A DNA stretch of 64,000 nucleotides from contig CAWJLP010000021.1 of NCBI GenBank assembly GCA_963843745.1, positions 558,001 through 622,000 of the forward strand, read 5' to 3'. Source of the stretch: Trebonia sp963843745 (lineage in GTDB: Bacteria > Actinomycetota > Actinomycetes > Streptosporangiales > Streptosporangiaceae). This document shows positions 51,163 through 61,454 of the stretch, piece by piece. A model generated the notes under the pieces. That model was not told where the DNA came from and did not search any database. It was given only the letters and a program-made list of their open reading frames with translations. Within the stretch, counting starts at the first letter, position 1. Every line of letters begins with the position of its first letter. Position numbers and translations under genes: made by a program.

Positions 51163-51759
51163 ATGCCAGGAGAGGGGAGCCCGAGCGAAGCCATGCCAGG
51201 TGTGTACTGCGCGCGATGCAGCCGGCCGAACCCCGAGGGGGCCAGGTACTGCTCGAATTGCGGTGCCCCGCTGACCCGCGCCGCGACCGGAAGCTGGCCC
51301 GCGGCGGGCCAGGGCGACCGTGCCGAGACGACCTCGATCATCTCGCCGGTGGCCGGCGAGCCCGAGTACGCCGACGAGCTGGCGCCCGACTACTCCGCCG
51401 TCGAGTCGCTCCCGCCGGGCACCGCGCTGCTTGTCGTGCTCCGCGGCCCGAACGCGGGCAGCCGCTTCCTGCTCGACCACGACTTCACCAGCACCGGCCG
51501 CCATCCGGATAGCGACATTTTCCTCGACGACGTGACGGTCTCCCGGCGACACGCCGAGTTCTACCGGCACGGGGGTGACCGGTTCACCGTGCGTGACGTT
51601 GGTAGCCTGAATGGCACCTACGTAAACCGGGAGCGGATCGAGGAGGCCGAGTTGTTCGGGGGCGATGAGGTGCAGATCGGCAAGTTCCGGCTGCTGTTCC
51701 TGAGCCGCAGCCCGGAAGTCGGCAGGCGTCGCGGACCTGGAGCGCAGGGTTACGCATGA
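51163..51759 (+). CDS. zinc-ribbon FHA-domain protein (GarA-like)
   Basis: A signalling adaptor that binds phospho-Thr peptides. The N-terminal zinc ribbon is YCARCSRPNPEGARYCSNCGAPL, and a typical ETTSIISP (phospho-Thr target) precedes the FHA domain GSRFLLDHDFTSTGRHPDSDIFLDDVTVSRRHAEFYRHGGDRFTVRDVGSLNGTYVN. Compare GarA/OdhI, which regulate 2-oxoglutarate metabolism. ATG 51163 has GAAGGT upstream; ATG 51193 or GTG 51004 are alternatives. The stop overlaps the MerR gene (ATGA). Confidence 0.88.
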   Translation: MPGEGSPSEAMPGVYCARCSRPNPEGARYCSNCGAPLTRAATGSWPAAGQGDRAETTSIISPVAGEPEYADELAPDYSAVESLPPGTALLVVLRGPNAGSRFLLDHDFTSTGRHPDSDIFLDDVTVSRRHAEFYRHGGDRFTVRDVGSLNGTYVNRERIEEAELFGGDEVQIGKFRLLFLSRSPEVGRRRGPGAQGYA

Positions 51760-52514
51760 CAGGCGGCGACCGCGGGGCGCTCGCCCGCGGTATACCGGCA
51801 CGCGGCGGTTCTGCCCGGGCCCTGGTCGGCATCGGCCAGGTGCTGGAAGAACTGCGCCAGGAATTCCCTGACGTCAGCCCGTCGAAGATCCGGTTCCTCG
51901 AGGCGGAAGGCCTGATCGCGCCCGAGCGCGCCTCGTCCGGCTACCGCAGGTTCGCGGTCGCCGACATCGAACGGCTGCGGTTCATCCTGACCGCGCAGCG
52001 CGACGAGTACCTGCCGCTCCGGGTGATCAAGGAGCGGCTCGACGCCGCGAGCGGTGACGGCGCCGGCGCGGCCGCATCCGCCGCCGCGCTGACCCGCAGC
52101 GAGCTGCTCGAGGCGACCGGCGCCGACGAGGCGCTGCTCGCCGAGCTCGAGGACTACGGCCTTGTTCGCCACGCGCGTACATACGGAACCGAAGCGCTGA
52201 CCGTCGTCCGCTGCGCGGTAGCCGTGCGCGAGTACGGCATCCAGCCACGCCACCTCCGCGCGGTCAAGGCAGCCGCCGAGCGCGAAATCTCCCTGGTAGA
52301 ACAGGTGGTCGCGCCGCTCGCCAGGCAGAAGGGCAGCCGCGAGCCGGCGCTGCGCGCCGCCCGCGACGTCGCCGGGCACATCGCCAGGCTGCACGCCACG
52401 CTGGTCGAAGACGGACTTACCGATGCCGGGCTCGCATCGGGGCCACCTGCGGCGGGTACACCTCACAGCGTGCCCCGGGAGCCGGCGGGACTCCGCTCGG
52501 CGTCCGGGCGATAG
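51756..52514 (+). CDS. MerR-family regulator (FtsR-like)
   Basis: A 252-aa regulator. The MerR-type helix-turn-helix reads LVGIGQVLEELRQEFPDVSPSKIRFLEAEGLIAPERASSGYRRFAVADIERLRFILTAQRDEYLPLRVIKERLD. The C-terminal region (LRAVKAAAEREISLVEQVVAPLARQK) is the FtsR type, known in Corynebacterium to activate ftsZ. ATG overlaps the FHA stop. Neighbour order FHA-FtsR-nuclease-MerR-gcvP is conserved in actinobacteria. Confidence 0.9.
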   Translation: MTGGDRGALARGIPARGGSARALVGIGQVLEELRQEFPDVSPSKIRFLEAEGLIAPERASSGYRRFAVADIERLRFILTAQRDEYLPLRVIKERLDAASGDGAGAAASAAALTRSELLEATGADEALLAELEDYGLVRHARTYGTEALTVVRCAVAVREYGIQPRHLRAVKAAAEREISLVEQVVAPLARQKGSREPALRAARDVAGHIARLHATLVEDGLTDAGLASGPPAAGTPHSVPREPAGLRSASGR

Positions 52515-52610
52515 CGGGTGTAGTTTGGCAAGAAGAGTGATTCGGTTGGCTTCGCGTCGCCGGTCGTCGGTTGGCGGGCGTCGCTCGGCACGTGGGAGGA
52601 CGGAGCTCTA

Positions 52611-53081
52611 GTGCGGCGGATGGAGGTCGTCGGCGTCCGGGTCGAGATGCCGTCCAACAGCCCGATCGTCCTGTTGAAAGAGGCGCAGGGGGACCGTTAC
52701 CTGCCCATCTGGATCGGGGCGGTGGAGGCGACCGCGATCGCCTTCGCCCAGCAGGGCATGGTCTCGCTGCGCCCGCTGACCCACGACTTGTTCCGCGACG
52801 TGCTCGAGGTGCTGAACGTGCAGCTGAGCACGGTCAACATCACCGCGCTGCGGGACGGGATCTTCTACGCCGACCTGGTGTTCTCCAACGGCGCTGAGGT
52901 CAGCGCCCGGCCGTCGGACTCGATCGCGCTGGCGCTCCGCACCGGCGCGGCGATCTTCGCGACCGACGAGATCCTCGACGAGGCCGGCGTGGCGATCCCT
53001 GACGAGCAGGAGGATGAGGTCGAGAAGTTCCGCGAGTTTCTCGACACGATCTCCCCCGAGGATTTCGGCCGCTCGACCTGA
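52611..53081 (+). CDS. bifunctional nuclease (DUF151) family protein
   Basis: A 156-aa DUF151 protein: VEMPSNSPIVLLKEAQGDRYLPIWIGAVEATAIAFAQQGM, RPLTHDLFRDVLEVL, and SARPSDSIALALRTGAAIFATDEILDEAGV. The acidic C-terminal tail is usual. Plant and bacterial members cut nucleic acid; the cellular role in actinobacteria is not known. GTG 52611 is close to the MRRMEV start. It belongs to the conserved block. Confidence 0.9.
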   Translation: MRRMEVVGVRVEMPSNSPIVLLKEAQGDRYLPIWIGAVEATAIAFAQQGMVSLRPLTHDLFRDVLEVLNVQLSTVNITALRDGIFYADLVFSNGAEVSARPSDSIALALRTGAAIFATDEILDEAGVAIPDEQEDEVEKFREFLDTISPEDFGRST

Positions 53082-53235
53082 ACGCGCCGCCACCGCCGGC
53101 GGCCGCGTCTGGCCTGGTGGCGACCAAGCTGCCCTGTTTCGTCCGCTAATGTAGCGACGCGCCGTCGATGATCGTTGACGTGCGACCCGGGGCGGCTTAC
53201 GGTGCGAATGCCGGAGGTAGTCACAGGAGGTGGCC

Positions 53236-53826
53236 GTGTCGGTAACAAAGGGTGGGTCCGGGGCTGGCCAAGGTCAGGGCACGGGTCAGGGCACGCTCTT
53301 CGATGGCGACGCGGACCTGGGCTACCGAGGACCGACCGCCTGCCACGCGGCCGGGATCACCTACCGCCAGCTGGACTACTGGGCCCGTACCGGGCTGGTG
53401 GAGCCGAGCGTCCGCGCGGCGCACGGGTCCGGCTCGCAGCGGCTCTACAGCTTCCGCGACATCCTGGTGCTCAAGGTCGTCAAGCGGCTGCTGGACACCG
53501 GGATCTCGCTGCAGCAGATCCGGGCCGCGGTCCAGCACCTGCGTGACCACGGCAGCGAGGACCTCGCCCAGGTCACCCTCATGAGCGACGGGGTGAGCGT
53601 GTACGAGTGCACCTCGCCTGACGAGGTGGTCGACTTGCTGGCCGGCGGGCAGGGCGTGTTCGGCATCGCGCTCGGCCGGGTCTGGCAGGAAGTCGCCGGC
53701 GAACTGGCCGAGATGCCCGCCGTCCGCGCCGAGGACGGCCTGATCGCCACCGGCGATCCCGACGAGCTCACGGCGCGCCGCTCGCGCAAGATCGGGTTAC
53801 CTGCCAGCCGGATTATGATCGGCTAG
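53236..53826 (+). CDS. MerR-family transcriptional regulator
   Basis: A 196-aa regulator. DNA-binding region: GYRGPTACHAAGITYRQLDYWARTGLVEPSVRAAHGSGSQRLYSFRDILVLKVVKRLLDTGISLQQIRAAVQHL. GTG 53236 is chosen because AGGAGG (53225-53230) ends 5 bp upstream; GTG 53230 would overlap it. The Gly/Gln-rich N-terminus contains a 12-bp duplication (GQGTGQGT). It stands before the glycine riboswitch and gcvP. Confidence 0.9.
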   Translation: MSVTKGGSGAGQGQGTGQGTLFDGDADLGYRGPTACHAAGITYRQLDYWARTGLVEPSVRAAHGSGSQRLYSFRDILVLKVVKRLLDTGISLQQIRAAVQHLRDHGSEDLAQVTLMSDGVSVYECTSPDEVVDLLAGGQGVFGIALGRVWQEVAGELAEMPAVRAEDGLIATGDPDELTARRSRKIGLPASRIMIG

Positions 53827-53858
53827 ACTGAACACCGCATTACAGCCAGTTATCCCGA

Positions 53859-54005
53859 CTGGGAGAGACCGTGGGCGCTCGCCGCGCCACGGCGCCGAAG
53901 GGGCAACATCTTCCCCGGAACCTCTCAGGCACCAAGGACCAGGCGGGACAGGCGACTCTGGAGCCGGATCGGCGACAGACGGGGAGCCCTGATCGGGGAG
54001 GCTCC
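53859..54005 (+). promoter_or_regulatory. glycine riboswitch (single aptamer) with SD-sequestering platform
   Basis: The gcvT-type aptamer is clear: GGGAGAGACC (53861-53870), GCCGAAGGGGCAA, CCTCTCAGGCACCAAGGACC and GACTCTGGAG ending near 53963. It stands directly before gcvP. Downstream, GGAGCC at 53960 (end of aptamer) and again at 53983 can both pair with GGCTCC (54000-54005), which brackets the gcvP ribosome binding site GGGGAGG. This suggests ligand-dependent exposure of the site. Only one aptamer is seen; the usual tandem partner is absent. Confidence 0.9.
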
Positions 54006-54006
54006 A

Positions 54007-56907
<2,901 letters not shown>

Positions 56908-57029
56908 CAGCAGGCCTTCGAGTCGCCATAGGTGAACGTGCAAAGCAGCAGCAAAGCGGCTCCATGATAACCGTAAAGTAGCCGAATGGCTACAACACGT
57001 GGTATTAGGCTGAACACTATCCATGGATC

Positions 57030-57069
57030 GGTCGCGGTTCCCGCTGCTACACCAGCGGGAACCGCGACC
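57030..57069. terminator. strong 17-bp hairpin between gcvP and cupin gene
   Basis: GGTCGCGGTTCCCGCTG (57030-57046) and CAGCGGGAACCGCGACC (57053-57069) are perfectly complementary around a 6-nt loop (CTACAC). It lies between two convergent genes, so it can serve both directions. Confidence 0.8.
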
Positions 57070-57189
57070 TGATGCGGCGGATCCGGCGTGCTGGGGGGAG
57101 AAGCCCCTGGTGCTGGCGGCGGAGGAGGAACCACCGCCGGCGTGCCGGGTTCGCCGCTACCCCGCGGGAGGCGGCGCGGGGAGTCTGGG

Positions 57190-57705
57190 TCACTCCTGGA
57201 CGGCTACCGGGAGGTTGAGCAGGTCTGCCAGGTGACGGGGCAGTTCCACGACGACGCGGCTCTCCGTTTCTGTTGGATCGGTGCGCGCGACGACGGCGAT
57301 CGCCGTCACGTCCCCGCGGTTCACCGGCAGGTGCGGCGTCCCCGGCGGGATGTACATGAAGTCCCCGGCGCGCATCACGGTCCGCCTGACCAGGCCGTGG
57401 CCGTGCCAGACCTCGGTCTGGCCGCTGACGGTGTAGATCGCGGTCCCGTGCCCGTCGTGGAAGTGCGGCATGCCGCGGCTGCCCGGCGGGATCATGACCA
57501 GGTTCAGGCACAGGCCCCGGGCGCCGGCGGACTGGCCGGTGACCCCGGGCGCGAGGCCGATGCCCTGCGCGCCGCCGAGGGCGCCGGGACCGCGTCCCGA
57601 CCGGATGATCACGCAGTCACCGTGCGTGCTCATGTCCGGACGGGTGGGCGCACGGCGGAGCCATTCATCGACCTTGCTAACTCTAAGCATCTGCCCGTGT
57701 CCCAT
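57190..57705 (-). CDS. cupin-domain protein
   Basis: A 171-aa single-cupin protein. First cupin motif PHFHDGHGTAIYTVSGQTEVWHG gives His-x-His ... metal ligands; second motif GDFMYIPPGTPHLPVN supplies the last His. Preceded by CLNLVMIPPGSRGMP. Enzyme or sensor role is unknown. ATG 57705 has AGAGAAGG upstream; ATG 57690 or TTG 57726 are alternatives. Upstream DNA is unusually AT-rich. Confidence 0.8.
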   Translation of the reverse strand: MGHGQMLRVSKVDEWLRRAPTRPDMSTHGDCVIIRSGRGPGALGGAQGIGLAPGVTGQSAGARGLCLNLVMIPPGSRGMPHFHDGHGTAIYTVSGQTEVWHGHGLVRRTVMRAGDFMYIPPGTPHLPVNRGDVTAIAVVARTDPTETESRVVVELPRHLADLLNLPVAVQE

Positions 57706-58175
57706 CCGTAATGCCTTCTCTGGCAAGATTATGGCGCTACGTACAGAAATAAATACTCTCCGTTAAGACAGATCGATATAGCCAGTAGGTAAGTAGAAGC
57801 TAACTTTGACGATACATAGATCAGATATTTATAGAGGTCACATGGTTGCGGACCGCAGATGCCAGCGCAAATTGCTATGAAAGTTCTCTGCAGATGATCG
57901 GGTGACACCCGGCAAGGTGGTTACGCTCCGCTACGATCATGAGCCATCCGGCCAGTGCTCGCGCATTGTGACCACGCTGCCGCGCCGGCTACCCCCGCCA
58001 TCCCTTACGACACGGTAACGACACCCCCTGAACCCATCCGGACCCGGCTCCGTTCTCGTAGCAAGGAGGAGAACGTCAGGCACCGGCGCCCGGAGCCCGC
58101 GCGGCCATACTGCGCAGCACCACTGCGCAGCACCACCAGGGACTGACCCACTACCGACTGACAGAAGGAGTTCTT
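57706..58175. other. 470-bp intergenic region with AT-rich segment
   Basis: 57720-57860 is far richer in A and T than the surroundings (for example TTTGACGATACATAGATCAG), with no supported gene; could hold promoters or be foreign or decayed DNA. At 58110-58135 there is a perfect 13-bp tandem pair CTGCGCAGCACCA. The strand bias is unremarkable further right, where the Rieske promoter must lie. Confidence 0.55.
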
Positions 58176-58691
58176 GTGACACAAGAACCACGGCAGGACA
58201 CGCGAGCAACCCGAGCAACCCGCCGGGGTGTGCTGGCTGGTGTCGGCCTCGTGGGTCTGGCGGGCGCGGCCAGCGCCTGCGGTTCTGGCGGTTCCAGCAG
58301 TTCGTCCGCGGGCACCAATGCGGGCGCCCCGCCGGCCACCGGTGCCGCGTCCGCTCCCTCCTCCGCGTCAGGCGCCGGCGGTGGCAGCACAGCCGGAGCG
58401 CAAGGGTCCGCGCTGGCCACCACCGGCGATATCCCGGTCGGCAGCGGCAAGATCTTCACCAGCGAGAAGATCGTCGTCACCCAGCCGAACTCCGGCGATT
58501 TCAAGGCATTCAGCGCCGTCTGCACGCACATGGGCTGCATCGTCAGCACGATCTCGAACGGCACGATCGACTGCCCGTGTCACGGCAGCCAGTACAGCAT
58601 CAGCACCGGCGCGGTCGTCGGCGGTCCGGCGCCCAGCCCGTTGCCAGCCCAGGCCATCAACGTGACCGGAAGTAACATTTTCCTAGGCTAA
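58176..58691 (+). CDS. Tat-exported Rieske [2Fe-2S] lipoprotein
   Basis: A 171-aa secreted iron-sulfur protein. The N-terminus has a twin-arginine motif (TRRGVLAGVGLVGLAG) and a lipobox-like ASAC, then a Ser/Gly/Ala linker. The cluster motifs are CTHMGC (Cys116 and His) and CPCHGSQYS (Cys133, His), followed by GGPAPSPLP. The family accepts electrons at the outer membrane face. AAGGAG precedes GTG 58176. It precedes the reductase cluster by 36 bp, so it may hand electrons on to or from it. Confidence 0.93.
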   Translation: MTQEPRQDTRATRATRRGVLAGVGLVGLAGAASACGSGGSSSSSAGTNAGAPPATGAASAPSSASGAGGGSTAGAQGSALATTGDIPVGSGKIFTSEKIVVTQPNSGDFKAFSAVCTHMGCIVSTISNGTIDCPCHGSQYSISTGAVVGGPAPSPLPAQAINVTGSNIFLG

Positions 58692-58727
58692 TTAGGGCCC
58701 CAAGCGAATCAGGGGAGGCGAGGATCG

Positions 58728-60035
58728 GTGGCTACCGCCGTCGGCCCGCGGGCGCTGCTGGCGGCCATCGCGGCCGGCGCCGTCGCCGTCCTCGCCCTCT
58801 GGTGGCACAGCACCCTCAGCCTTGCCGGCCTCGGCGGCTGGCTGACCGGCGCCGGGGAGATCCTCGGCCTGCTGGCCGGCTACGCCGTCGTCGTGCTCGT
58901 GCTGCTGATGGCCCGCATCAGGCCCGTCGAGCGCGCGGTCGGCGCGGACCGGCTGGCCCGGTGGCACGCCATGGGCGGCAGGTACGTGATCGGGCTGATC
59001 AGCGGCCACGCGCTGGCGATCACCTGGGGCTACGCCGTCACCGCGCACACCAACCCGGTCAGCGAGACCGCGACGCTGCTCACCACCTACCCCGACGTGC
59101 TGATGGCGACGGTCGCCTGGTTCCTGCTACTCGGCGTCGCCGCTGTCTCCGCCCGCGCGGTGCGCCGCCGGATGAGCTACGAAACCTGGTACTACCTGCA
59201 CTTCTACACGTACCTGGCGATCGCGCTCGCGTTCAGCCACCAGTTCGCCGTCGGCGCCGCCTTCACCGGCAGCCTCGTCGCGCGGTTCTGGTGGTCGGCG
59301 CTGTACCTCGTCGTCGCGGCGCTCGTGCTCTGGTACCGGGTCGCGGTGCCCGTCAGGGACTTCGCGCGCCATCAGTTCCGGGTGGCGGGCGTGCGCGAGG
59401 AGTCGCCGCACACCGTGTCGATCTACATCAAGGGGCGGTACCTGAAAGAGCTGGCGGCCGAGCCAGGTCAGTTCTTCCGGTGGCGCTTCCTCACCCGCGG
59501 CCTGTGGTGGCAGTCGCATCCGTACTCGCTGTCCGCGGTGCCGAGCGACGAGCTGATGCGGATCACGGTGCAGGGCATCGGCGATCACAGCGCCGCGCTC
59601 GCCCGTCTCAGGCCTGGCACCCGGGTGCTGGCCGAAGGGCCGTTCGGCGCGTTCACGCCCGTCCGCACCGGCCGGTCGGTCCTGCTGCTGGCGGGCGGCG
59701 TCGGCATCACCCCGCTGCGGGCGATGTTCGCCGCGCTGAGCGGCACGGTGACGCTGATCTACCGGGCGAGCACCTGGCAGGACATCGTGTTCCAGTCCGA
59801 GCTGGACGCGATCGCGGAGGCGCGCGGCGCGACCGTCCACTACGTCGTCGGCTCCCGGCGGGACTTCGGCGCCGACCCGCTGTCGGCGACGGCGCTGCGC
59901 CGGCTCGCGCCTGGCCTGCACCGGATGGACGTCTACCTGTGCGGCCCGCCCGGCATGACGGGGAGCGCGATGACGGCGCTGACCGAGGCGGGCGTGCCGC
60001 GCCGCCGGATCCACTACGAGTCGTTCGAGTTCTAG
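58728..60035 (+). CDS. ferric reductase-like transmembrane flavocytochrome
   Basis: A 435-aa membrane reductase. The N-terminal ~210 residues hold six helices with His-rich segments (ISGHALAITWGY, YLHFYTYLAIALAFSHQF) fitting b-haem ligation. FAD domain: RWRFLTRGLWWQSHPYSLSAVPS; NAD(P) domain: LLLAGGVGITPLRAMFAAL and VYLCGPPGMTGS. The direction of electron flow is inward NAD(P)H to outside acceptor. GTG 58728 follows GGGGAGG. Next in line is an FMN-binding protein and ApbE. Confidence 0.92.
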   Translation: MATAVGPRALLAAIAAGAVAVLALWWHSTLSLAGLGGWLTGAGEILGLLAGYAVVVLVLLMARIRPVERAVGADRLARWHAMGGRYVIGLISGHALAITWGYAVTAHTNPVSETATLLTTYPDVLMATVAWFLLLGVAAVSARAVRRRMSYETWYYLHFYTYLAIALAFSHQFAVGAAFTGSLVARFWWSALYLVVAALVLWYRVAVPVRDFARHQFRVAGVREESPHTVSIYIKGRYLKELAAEPGQFFRWRFLTRGLWWQSHPYSLSAVPSDELMRITVQGIGDHSAALARLRPGTRVLAEGPFGAFTPVRTGRSVLLLAGGVGITPLRAMFAALSGTVTLIYRASTWQDIVFQSELDAIAEARGATVHYVVGSRRDFGADPLSATALRRLAPGLHRMDVYLCGPPGMTGSAMTALTEAGVPRRRIHYESFEF

Positions 60036-60043
60036 GAGGAAAG

Positions 60044-60445
60044 ATGCGGCGGGCGATCCTTGCCGTCACCGCGACGGTGGCGGGTCTCGTCGCGCTGCTG
60101 TCGTTCAAAACCCATTCGTCGTCAGAACGTACGGTCGCGTCTCCCGAGCCCTCCGCCTCCCTGCCACCGGGCGAGCGCGCGATCACGGGGAACGTTGCCA
60201 ACACGGCCTACGGCCCCGTCCAGGTCCAGGTCGTGGTCGCCACCAGCAAGATCGTCAAGGTGAACGTCCTCGAGCAGCCGGAATCCACCGAGCATGACCT
60301 GCAGATCGGCCAGTTCGCGTTCCCGAAGCTGATCGGCGAGACGCTGAGCGCGCAGAGCGCGCGGATCGACTCCGTCTCCGGCGCCACCTACACCAGCGGC
60401 GGCTACATCAAGTCCCTGCAAAGCGCCCTGGACAACGGTGCCTAG
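60044..60445 (+). CDS. FMN-binding domain protein, flavinylated electron carrier
   Basis: A 133-aa membrane-anchored protein: one N-terminal helix (AILAVTATVAGLVALLSF), a short linker, then the FMN-binding domain with the covalent flavinylation motif DSVSGATYTSGGYIKSLQSAL (Thr of SGAT). GGAGGA lies 3 bp before ATG 60044. FMN is attached by ApbE, encoded by the next gene, which overlaps by 8 bp. Acts as an extracytoplasmic electron carrier with the reductase. Confidence 0.92.
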   Translation: MRRAILAVTATVAGLVALLSFKTHSSSERTVASPEPSASLPPGERAITGNVANTAYGPVQVQVVVATSKIVKVNVLEQPESTEHDLQIGQFAFPKLIGETLSAQSARIDSVSGATYTSGGYIKSLQSALDNGA

Positions 60446-61274
60446 CGCGACGCCCAGCCCTGGGGTGAGCGCTGTCACCGTCCGGGTGCGGCACGCCGAG
60501 CACGTGATGGGGACCGTCGTGTCGTTCGACGTGCCCGTCTCCGCCAGGCACGACGGGTCGCTCGACGCCGCGATCCGGTGGCTGCACTGGGTGGACCGCG
60601 TGTTCTCGCCGTACCGGGCGGACAGCGACGTGTCGCTGCTCGCCCGCGCCGAGGTCAGCGTCGACGCGTGCGTCCCCGAGATGGCCGAGGTGCTCGCCGC
60701 CTGCGCGTTCGTCCGCGACCGGTCCGGCGGGTACTTCACGGCGGCGCCCGGCGGCCAGTTCGACCCGTCCGGGTACGTGAAGGGCTGGGCGGTCGAGCGC
60801 GCCGCGGCGCTGCTAGCCGGTGCCGGGTCGGCGGACCACGTGGTCAACGGCGGCGGGGACGTGCAGTGCGCCGGCGGCCGCGGGCCGGGTGCTTGCGGGC
60901 AGGGTGGTGGCGGGCCGGGTGGTGGCGGGCACCGCGAGCCGTGGCGGGTCGGCATCGCCGACCCGCTCAGGCCCGGGCGGCTGGCCTTGGTGGTCGCCGC
61001 CAGCGACTGCGCGGTCGCCACGTCCGGCACCGCCGAACGCGGTTCGCACATCATCGACCCGCACACCGGCCGGCCGGCGTCCGGGCTGGCCAGCCTCACG
61101 ATCATCGGCCCGAGCCTGGCCCTGGCCGACGCCTACGCCACCGCCGCCTTCGCCATGGGCCCGGCTCGCGCCCGCGACTGGACCGCGTCCCTGGAGGGCT
61201 ACGCGGCCTTCGCGATCACCGGCACGGGCGCCACCTGGCACACCCCGGGCTTCGCCCGCCACATCGCTGGCTGA
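60438..61274 (+). CDS. apbE: FAD:protein FMN transferase (ApbE family)
   Basis: A 278-aa transferase that attaches FMN from FAD to a Thr in SGAT motifs. It has MGTVVSFDVPV, WVDRVFSPYRADSDVSLL, FDPSGYVKGWAVERAAALL, VVNGGGDVQC, and C-terminal RGSHIIDPHTGRPA with ASLTIIGPSLALADAYATAAFAMG. A Gly/Pro-rich repeat interrupts GGG (residues about 145-165). No signal peptide is clear, so location is uncertain. GTG 60438 overlaps the FMN-binding gene. The TGA lies in the first unit of a tandem array. Confidence 0.9.
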   Translation: MPSATPSPGVSAVTVRVRHAEHVMGTVVSFDVPVSARHDGSLDAAIRWLHWVDRVFSPYRADSDVSLLARAEVSVDACVPEMAEVLAACAFVRDRSGGYFTAAPGGQFDPSGYVKGWAVERAAALLAGAGSADHVVNGGGDVQCAGGRGPGACGQGGGGPGGGGHREPWRVGIADPLRPGRLALVVAASDCAVATSGTAERGSHIIDPHTGRPASGLASLTIIGPSLALADAYATAAFAMGPARARDWTASLEGYAAFAITGTGATWHTPGFARHIAG

Positions 61275-61366
61275 AAGCGCTGCCGTCTGAAGGCGCTGCC
61301 GTCTGAAGGCGCTGCCGTCTGAAGGCGCTGCCGTCTGAAAGCGCTGCCGGCTGAAAGCCCTGCCGC
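61271..61366 (+). repeat. 16-bp tandem repeat x6 over the apbE stop codon
   Basis: Six units of CTGAARGCGCTGCCGT at 61271, 61287, 61303, 61319, 61335 and 61351 (last two slightly diverged). The apbE TGA is in the first. Units contain GCGC and may form weak hairpins. Confidence 0.9.
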
Positions 61367-61389
61367 GCGTCCCTGCCGGTCATGCGTTA

Positions 61390-61406
61390 TTGCAACTCTT
61401 TTGCAG
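61390..61406. promoter_or_regulatory. Nur box-like site (TTGCAA-N5-TTGCAG)
   Basis: TTGCAACTCTTTTGCAG, 49 bp before the NiCoT start, matches the published Streptomyces Nur box tTGCaa-N5-ttGCAA except for the last base. Nur is a nickel-responsive Fur-family repressor, which fits a nickel transporter gene. Confidence 0.6.
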
Positions 61407-61454
61407 TTATCTCTAGACTGGCCCTGACGAGGAACCCCGGGAAGGCGGCTGCCG

